This document shows, piece by piece, positions 58,563 through 64,000 of a stretch of DNA of 64,000 bases. The stretch's first letter is position 1; each line of letters starts with the position of its first letter. The translations under genes and the position numbers were made by a program. The notes beneath the pieces were generated by a model that was given only the letters and a program-made list of their open reading frames with translations, did no database searches and was not told the origin of the DNA. The stretch is from Novosphingobium sp. PhB165. GTDB lineage: Bacteria > Pseudomonadota > Alphaproteobacteria > Sphingomonadales > Sphingomonadaceae. The stretch is from assembly GCF_004341845.1 (NCBI RefSeq), contig NZ_SLVB01000002.1, positions 124,001 to 188,000 on the forward strand. Reading direction: 5' to 3'.

Positions 58563-59746
58563 CGCTTCCCCTGAAGGGTATCCGCATCGCCGATTTCACG
58601 GTGCACAACGCGGGGCCGTTCTGTACGCAACTGCTCTCGCAGCTTGGCGCCGAAGTGGTGAAAGTGGAGAGCGCGATGCGGCTCGACGCCTTCCGCAAAC
58701 CGCACCCGGTCTACGGCCGCATGGGCCCGGCGACGTTCGATCAGGTCGCCTCCAACAAGCTTTCGGTGCGCATCAATCTGAAGAAGGCCGAGGGCGCGGC
58801 TTTGGCCAAGCGGCTCGTCGCCGTCTCGGACGTGGCGGCGGAAAGCTTCCGGCCCGGCGTGATGGACCGGCTGGGGCTGAGTTTCGCGGCCTTGCAGGCG
58901 GTGCGCCGCGATCTGGTGATGCTGTCGGTGTCCTCCTCCGGCCAGACCGGGCCGGACAGCCACTTTGCCGGTTATGCGCCGCTGTTCGGTGCATGGGGCG
59001 GGCTAGGCGAGCTGACCGGCTACGAGGACGGGCCGCCGGTCGAGATGCGCCACGTGATGGACCACACCGTCGGCATGAACGCCGCCGTTGCCGTTATGGC
59101 TGCGCTCCATCGCCGCCGGGTGACGGGCGAGGGCGGGCATGTCGATGTGGCCGCGCGCGAAGTTGCCGCCTCTCTGGTGGGCGAGGCGCTGTTGCTGGCC
59201 GCTGCGGGAGGAGAGCCCCGGCGTGCCGGCAACGACCATCCGCGCATGGCGCCGCACGGCGTCTATCCCGCATTGGGCGAGGATCGCTGGATCTCGATTG
59301 CCGTGGAAGATGACGCGCAGTGGCAGGCGCTTTGCGCTGTGACCGGGATCGCGCCGGACGCGCGCTTTGCCAGCGAGGCGGATCGTCATGCCCATCGGCG
59401 CGAACTGGATGGACTGGTTTCGGCCTGGACCGCGACGCTCCCGGCCGAGGATGCGGCGCGGTGGCTGCAGGCGGCGGGTGTTGCTGCCCACGCCTCGTGG
59501 ACCACGCCCGAGATTGCCGCAGACCCCCACCTTCGCGCGCGCGGGGCGGTGGTCGAAGTCACCGAACCGGACGGCAAGCGCCGTGCAGCGGTGGGCGTGC
59601 CGATGCGGCTGTCCAAGGGCGAAGATATCGGCATAGTCCGGGGTACCCCCGCGCTCGGCGAGCACGAGGATTATGTCTACGGCGAACTGCTCGGCATGGG
59701 TCGGGCGGAGCGCAATGCATTGGAAGAGGCTGAAGTGATCTATTGA
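58559..59746 (+). CDS. CaiB/BaiF family CoA-transferase, catalytic subunit
   Basis: A 395-residue protein from ATG 58559, overlapping the previous stop by 4 nt. PLKGIRIADFTVHNAGPFCTQLLSQLGAEVVKVE opens the fold and Asp168 in VMDHTVG is the expected nucleophile. With the upstream partner it resembles paired type III transferases such as BbsEF. It would load CoA onto the acid substrate of this operon. Confidence 0.84.
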   Translation: MTLPLKGIRIADFTVHNAGPFCTQLLSQLGAEVVKVESAMRLDAFRKPHPVYGRMGPATFDQVASNKLSVRINLKKAEGAALAKRLVAVSDVAAESFRPGVMDRLGLSFAALQAVRRDLVMLSVSSSGQTGPDSHFAGYAPLFGAWGGLGELTGYEDGPPVEMRHVMDHTVGMNAAVAVMAALHRRRVTGEGGHVDVAAREVAASLVGEALLLAAAGGEPRRAGNDHPRMAPHGVYPALGEDRWISIAVEDDAQWQALCAVTGIAPDARFASEADRHAHRRELDGLVSAWTATLPAEDAARWLQAAGVAAHASWTTPEIAADPHLRARGAVVEVTEPDGKRRAAVGVPMRLSKGEDIGIVRGTPALGEHEDYVYGELLGMGRAERNALEEAEVIY

Positions 59747-59795
59747 AGACCTGATCGCAGGTACCTGAAACGCAAGAAGCAAGGACCTTGGGAAG

Positions 59796-60701
59796 ATGAC
59801 TGAAACGATACCCGCACTGGGTTTCATCGGGCTGGGCGTGATGGGCAGCGGCATGTGCGCGAATGCGGTGCGCAAGCATGCCGGGCCGCTCCACGCTTTC
59901 GACATGAATGCCGAGGCTTTGGCCGCGCAAGTCGCGAACGGGGCGGCGGCGGCTGGATCTGTTGCCGATGTAGCGCGGGCGGCGCGCGTCATCTTCCTCT
60001 CGCTGCCCGGAGGCAAGCAGGTCCATGCGGTGTGCGAGGAGATCGCTGCCCATGCCGCGCCCGGCACCATCGTCGTCGATCTTTCCACTACCAGCGTGGC
60101 CGAGGCGCGCGCGGTGGCGGGCTTGCTGGCGGCCAAGGGCATCGCTTTCGCCGATGCGCCGGTGGCGCGCACGCGGCAGGCGGCTATCGACGGCACGCTC
60201 TCGATCATGGTCGGCGCGGATGAGGCGCTGTTCGCGCGGATCGAGCCGCTGCTGCGCTACATGGGATCGGACGTGACGCTCTGCGGCGATGTGGGCTGCG
60301 GGCAAGTGGTGAAGCTCATCAACAACACCCTGCTGTTCGAGCAAGTGGCCGCGCTAGCGGAAATGTTCGTCGTGGCGGAGCGTGCGGGCGTCGCCCCCGC
60401 CAAGCTGGTGGAGGCGGTTTCGCTGGGGTCGGGGGACAGCTTTGCGCTGCGCAACCACGGGCTGAAAGCCATGGTCCCGCGCCAGTTCCCGGAAAAGGCG
60501 TTCCCGATGCCCTATGCGGTCAAGGACCTGGGCTACACGATCGAGCTGGCCGAGCAGATGGGCGTCGAACCGCGCCTGCCGCGTCTTGCCGCCGAGTATT
60601 ATCAGGCCGCCATCGATGCCGGGATCGGCCAGAGCTACTTCCCCGGGATCATCGAAGTGGTCGATCCGCGCGCTCGCCCCGATGCTGGCAAGGGGGCTTG
60701 A
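59796..60701 (+). CDS. NAD(P)-dependent beta-hydroxyacid dehydrogenase
   Basis: A 301-residue protein of the 3-hydroxyisobutyrate dehydrogenase/tartronate semialdehyde reductase family. Coenzyme motif GFIGLGVMGSGM (7-18), substrate motif region DAPVARTRQAA, and catalytic Lys in GQVVKLINNTLL. It oxidises a beta-hydroxy acid or reduces a semialdehyde. Spaced 49 bp after the CoA-transferase pair. Confidence 0.85.
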   Translation: MTETIPALGFIGLGVMGSGMCANAVRKHAGPLHAFDMNAEALAAQVANGAAAAGSVADVARAARVIFLSLPGGKQVHAVCEEIAAHAAPGTIVVDLSTTSVAEARAVAGLLAAKGIAFADAPVARTRQAAIDGTLSIMVGADEALFARIEPLLRYMGSDVTLCGDVGCGQVVKLINNTLLFEQVAALAEMFVVAERAGVAPAKLVEAVSLGSGDSFALRNHGLKAMVPRQFPEKAFPMPYAVKDLGYTIELAEQMGVEPRLPRLAAEYYQAAIDAGIGQSYFPGIIEVVDPRARPDAGKGA

Positions 60702-60704
60702 GCG

Positions 60705-61670
60705 ATGGAATTGCGCAAGCTGGAATACCGCGTCGTCACCGATGGGCTGATCTTTCCCGAAGGCCCCATCGCCATGGCCGACGGCTCGGTGCTGGTGGTG
60801 GAAATCAAGGGGACGCGCCTGATCCGCGTGCAGCCGGACGGGAGCAAGGAGGTCATCGCGCACCTCGGCGGCGGGCCCAACGGCGCCGCGATCGGGCCGG
60901 ACGGGGCCTGCTACGTCGCCAATAACGGCGGCTTCCACTGGATTACCGAGGATAATCAGGGCGTGAAGGGCTACAACCGCCCGCACGGCCGCGCGGCGGA
61001 CTATACCGGCGGCGGCATCCAGCGCGTGGACCTCGAAACCGGGGAAGTGACCGCGCTCTACACCCATTGCGACGGCGTGCCGATCAACGGCCCGAACGAC
61101 ATCATCTTCGATGCGCAGGGCGACATGTGGTTCACCGACCACGGCAAGACCTACAATCGGGTGATGGACTGCGGTGTGCTCTATCATGCGGCGGCGGACG
61201 GTTCGTGGATCCGGCAGGCGGCGTTCCCGCTGATGACGCCCAACGGCTGCGCCCTCTCGCCTGACGAGAAAACCTTCTATGTCTCGGAGACCGAGACCGG
61301 GCGGCTCTGGCAATGGCCGATCCTGGCAGCCAACGAACAGGGGAAGCGCGAGCTTGGCAAGAAGGCGTGGCCCTCGCCCAATGGCGGCACGATGCTGGGG
61401 CAGGCGACCGGCTACCAGCGCTTCGATTCCATGGCGCTGGAGGCGAACGGCAATATCTGCGTCGCCACGCTGGTAACGGGCGGGATCACCGTGTTCTCTC
61501 CCGAGGGGGAGAAGCTCGAATACTGGCAGGGGCCCGAGCCCTTTTGCACCAACATCTGTTTCGGCGGGCCGGACATGAAGACGGCGTGGATCACCATATC
61601 CGGCCACGGACTGCTGGTCGCCGTCGACTGGCCGCGCGCGGGCCTGCCGCTGCTCCATCAAAGGAACTGA
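60705..61670 (+). CDS. SMP-30/gluconolactonase-like hydrolase
   Basis: A 321-residue beta-propeller protein, 3 bp after the previous stop with AAGGGGG as site. Motifs: DGLIFPEGPIAMADGSVLVVE (Glu ligand), INGPNDIIFDAQGDMWFTDHGK (Asn and Asp ligands) and LSPDEKTFYVSET. It lacks a signal peptide. It hydrolyses lactones, possibly one formed by an oxidation in this pathway. Confidence 0.85.
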   Translation: MELRKLEYRVVTDGLIFPEGPIAMADGSVLVVEIKGTRLIRVQPDGSKEVIAHLGGGPNGAAIGPDGACYVANNGGFHWITEDNQGVKGYNRPHGRAADYTGGGIQRVDLETGEVTALYTHCDGVPINGPNDIIFDAQGDMWFTDHGKTYNRVMDCGVLYHAAADGSWIRQAAFPLMTPNGCALSPDEKTFYVSETETGRLWQWPILAANEQGKRELGKKAWPSPNGGTMLGQATGYQRFDSMALEANGNICVATLVTGGITVFSPEGEKLEYWQGPEPFCTNICFGGPDMKTAWITISGHGLLVAVDWPRAGLPLLHQRN

Positions 61671-61672
61671 AC

Positions 61673-62518
61673 TTGAGCGAATTCGAAGACTGGATCGGGC
61701 GCAGCGTTTCCGTGACCGACGTGCTGGAATGCGCGCGCAGCAATGCCCTCGACGTGGCATTGGGCGGGGAGGGCGCCGGTAAGGCGGGCGATCCGCTGCC
61801 GCTGCTCCACCACTGGCTCTATTTCTGGGACGTGAAGCCGCCGCAGGGCCTCGGTGCGGACGGGCATCCGGCCAAGGGCGGTTTCCTGCCCCCGGTGCCG
61901 CTGCCGCGCCGCATGTGGGCGGGCGGGCGTGTCTCGTTCGTGAAGCCGCTGCTGCTGGGCCAGACCGTCACCAAGACCTCGACGATCACGGCGATCAAGG
62001 AGAAGACCGGCAGCACCGGCAAGCTGGTCTTCGTCACGGTCCGCCACGATCTCGACGTGGGCGAGGGCATTGCCGTCAGCGAGGAACAGGATCTTGTCTA
62101 CCGCGAACCGGCCTCCGCCATGTTGCCCGCGCCGGTCGCCGCGCCTGCGCCGGATGTGGCCTGGCGCGAGGAGGTGAACCCGGATTCCGTGCTGCTGTTC
62201 CGTTACTCCGCGCTCACCATGAACGGCCACCGCATCCACTACGACCGCAAGTACGCGATGGAGGAGGAGGCCTATCCCGGCCTTGTCGTCCACGGGCCGC
62301 TACAGGCAACGCTGCTGGTGGCGCTCGCCGCGCGCAGCCTCGACGTGCCGGTCACGGGCTTCGATTTCCGGGGGCAGCAGCCCGCGTTCGACGGCGTGCC
62401 GCTCCACGTCTGCGGACAGGCGACGGAAAGCGGCGCCGAAGTCTGGACCCAGCAGGGCGAGGCAAAGAACATGGTCGCCACCGTGCGTACGTCGGTTCTG
62501 GCCGGGAGCGCAGCATGA
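61673..62518 (+). CDS. MaoC/FAS1-like acyl-CoA hydratase
   Basis: A 281-residue protein from TTG 61673 (AAGGAA 7 nt upstream, 2 bp after the previous stop). The C-terminal domain carries LFRYSALTMNGHRIHYDRKY (176-195) with Asn184, His186, His189, Asp191, then YPGLVVHGPL (201-210). This is the pattern of mesaconyl-/itaconyl-CoA hydratase-type enzymes. It probably hydrates a C4-C5 or similar branched acyl-CoA. Confidence 0.82.
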   Translation: MSEFEDWIGRSVSVTDVLECARSNALDVALGGEGAGKAGDPLPLLHHWLYFWDVKPPQGLGADGHPAKGGFLPPVPLPRRMWAGGRVSFVKPLLLGQTVTKTSTITAIKEKTGSTGKLVFVTVRHDLDVGEGIAVSEEQDLVYREPASAMLPAPVAAPAPDVAWREEVNPDSVLLFRYSALTMNGHRIHYDRKYAMEEEAYPGLVVHGPLQATLLVALAARSLDVPVTGFDFRGQQPAFDGVPLHVCGQATESGAEVWTQQGEAKNMVATVRTSVLAGSAA

Positions 62519-63993
62519 CCGAGACTTACGGCCTCTTCATAGATGGCAAGTGGCGCCCCGCTTCCGACGGCGGCACGCTTCCGGCGATCAATCCCTACGA
62601 CCAGTCGGTCCATGCCCATATCGCCGTCGCCACGTCCGGCGATGTCGAGGATGCGATCTCCGCCGCGCGCCGCGCCTTCGATACCGTGTGGAGCAAGACC
62701 ACGCCCGGCGAGCGGGCGAAACTGCTCAACAAGGTGGCCGACCTGCTCGATGCCGATGCAGACCGCATGGCGCTGCTGGAGACCACCGACAACGGCAAGG
62801 TCATCCGCGAGACGCACAACCAGATGGGCTATGCCGCGCGTATCTTCCGCTATTACGCGGGCTGGGCGGACAAGATGCACGGCGACGTCGTGCCGTTGGA
62901 CCAGAAGGACACGCTCGATTTCGCGATCCGCGTGCCGTTCGGCGTGGTGGCCGCGATCACCGCGTGGAACTCGCCCGTCGCCATCCTGACGAACACGTTG
63001 CCGGCGGCGCTCGCGGCGGGCAACTGCGTGATCCTGAAGCCCAGCGAACATGCCTCCACCACCACGCTGGAAGTGGCGAAAATGTGCGAGAAGGCGGGCT
63101 TCCCGGCCGGTGTCGTGCAAGTCGTGACCGGCGCGGGAGAAGTCGGCCGCGCGCTTAGCGAGAGCAAGCGGGTCGACAAGATCAGCTTCACCGGCAGCCC
63201 CGGCGTCGGCCGCCTGATTGCGCAGGCGGCGGGCGCGAACCTGAAGCCGGTGACGATGGAACTGGGCGGCAAGTCACCCAACATCGTGTTCGACGATGCC
63301 GACTTCGACCGCGCGCTGATCGGCGCACTGGCGGGCATTTTCGGCGCCACCGGGCAGACCTGCATTGCCGGATCGCGCCTGCTGGTCCAGCGCGGCATCT
63401 ATGAGCGCATGGTGGACGGCCTAGCCAAACGCGCGGCGCAGATCCGCATGGGCGACCCGCGCCTGCCCGAGACCGAGATGGGCACGGCCGCCAATCAGCC
63501 GCAGTTCGAGAAGATCCTCTCCTTCATCGAAGCCGCCAAGGGCGACGGTGCGCGCCTTGTTGCGGGCGGGGGCCGGGCCGAGGGTCCGGGGCTGGAGAAG
63601 GGCTTCTTCATCGAGCCGACCATTTTTGCGGACGTGCGCAACGACATGAAAGTCGCGGCCGAGGAGATATTCGGCCCGGTGCTGTCGATCATTCCCTTCG
63701 AGGATGAGGACGAGGCCGTCTCCATCGCCAATGACACGCCTTATGGGCTGGCGAGCGGCGTCTGGTCCGAGAACATCAGCCGCTGCATGCGGATGACGCG
63801 GGCGATCCAGTCGGGCGTGGTTTGGGTCAATACCTACCGCGTCGCCGCTCCGCAGGCGCCGTTCGGGGGGATGAAGGATTCCGGTTTCGGCCGCGTGCGC
63901 GGCGAGGCGGGGATTCTGGAGTTCACCCAGACGAAGAACGTGTTCATCGACTTTTCCGGCGACCGGCGTGATCCGTTTTCGATGAAGTTCTGA
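62515..63993 (+). CDS. Aldehyde dehydrogenase
   Basis: A 492-residue NAD(P)-dependent enzyme, ATGA-coupled to the hydratase. Motifs: AITAWNSPVAI (coenzyme and oxyanion Asn), LKPSEHAS, FTGSPGVG, MELGGKSPN (general-base Glu) and GQTCIAGSR (nucleophile Cys). It is full length, with the stop at 63991-63993. It may oxidise an aldehyde released by cleavage in this operon. Confidence 0.9.
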   Translation: MTETYGLFIDGKWRPASDGGTLPAINPYDQSVHAHIAVATSGDVEDAISAARRAFDTVWSKTTPGERAKLLNKVADLLDADADRMALLETTDNGKVIRETHNQMGYAARIFRYYAGWADKMHGDVVPLDQKDTLDFAIRVPFGVVAAITAWNSPVAILTNTLPAALAAGNCVILKPSEHASTTTLEVAKMCEKAGFPAGVVQVVTGAGEVGRALSESKRVDKISFTGSPGVGRLIAQAAGANLKPVTMELGGKSPNIVFDDADFDRALIGALAGIFGATGQTCIAGSRLLVQRGIYERMVDGLAKRAAQIRMGDPRLPETEMGTAANQPQFEKILSFIEAAKGDGARLVAGGGRAEGPGLEKGFFIEPTIFADVRNDMKVAAEEIFGPVLSIIPFEDEDEAVSIANDTPYGLASGVWSENISRCMRMTRAIQSGVVWVNTYRVAAPQAPFGGMKDSGFGRVRGEAGILEFTQTKNVFIDFSGDRRDPFSMKF

Positions 63994-64000
63994 GCGGTCA

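Overview
The window looks like chromosome of a sphingomonad (Novosphingobium/Sphingobium type). The DNA is GC-rich. It encodes three TonB-dependent receptors, a UrcA-family protein, DUF6491 and DUF6481 proteins, several CoA-dependent catabolic enzymes, and the GC-rich intergenic palindromes common in such genomes. These are inferences from gene content; there is no rRNA marker. I saw no tRNA, rRNA, CRISPR array, transposase or phage gene.

Region 1 (1-7.4 kb) is a set of mostly exported or housekeeping-like single genes: a lipoprotein of the endonuclease/exonuclease/phosphatase fold, an exported amidohydrolase, a beta/gamma-crystallin-like protein, an S1/P1 nuclease, TenA, a DUF6491 lipoprotein, a DEDDh exonuclease with a BRCT-like tail, and UrcA.

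Region 2 (7.5-12.3 kb) is the most unusual locus. A BTAD/TolB-like/TPR regulator lies tail-to-tail with one 631-residue protein that fuses a YcaO domain to a TfuA domain. A 93-residue protein is translationally coupled upstream of that fusion. YcaO plus TfuA is the known signature of peptide-backbone thioamidation, so this is a candidate RiPP-type system. The small gene and the DNA upstream of it are clearly AT-richer than their surroundings.

Region 3 (12.3-20.4 kb) holds an SDR/IclR divergent pair with a perfect palindrome between them, a double-retropepsin/TPR protein, a hotdog thioesterase, DUF6481, a spermidine-synthase-like protein coupled to an RNase H-like protein, a Gfo/Idh/MocA oxidoreductase and a BASS-type transporter.

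Region 4 (20.6-26.8 kb) carries a cytosolic-looking sulfatase, a class A acid phosphatase, and a TonB receptor divergent from a small exported protein plus a di-haem (MauG/MbnH-like) peroxidase.

Region 5 (26.8-41.8 kb) holds a CoA-transferase with its GntR regulator, a TauD-type dioxygenase operon with a sulfonate/taurine-type ABC transporter, an FAD/NAD-binding protein, a TonB receptor and MFS transporter, an LLM (SsuD-like) monooxygenase with an aldo/keto reductase, and a second Gfo/Idh enzyme. Four promoter regions here share a TCAACC-N5-GGTTGA-like operator, which points to one regulon for uptake and oxidation of an organosulfur or related compound.

Region 6 (41.8-64 kb) is a CoA-linked catabolic block: an FAH-family hydrolase, two amidohydrolases with a LysR regulator, an acyl-CoA ligase, TonB receptor, MFS, two thiolase-like/DUF35 sets, a Cys-less isochorismatase-fold protein, two MaoC/FAS1-like hydratases, a CoA-transferase pair in which one subunit lacks the catalytic Asp, a beta-hydroxyacid dehydrogenase, an SMP-30 lactonase and an aldehyde dehydrogenase. 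A 20-bp identical element ties the 26.8-kb CoA-transferase/GntR locus to the operon starting at 56.05 kb. The real substrate cannot be read from the sequence.
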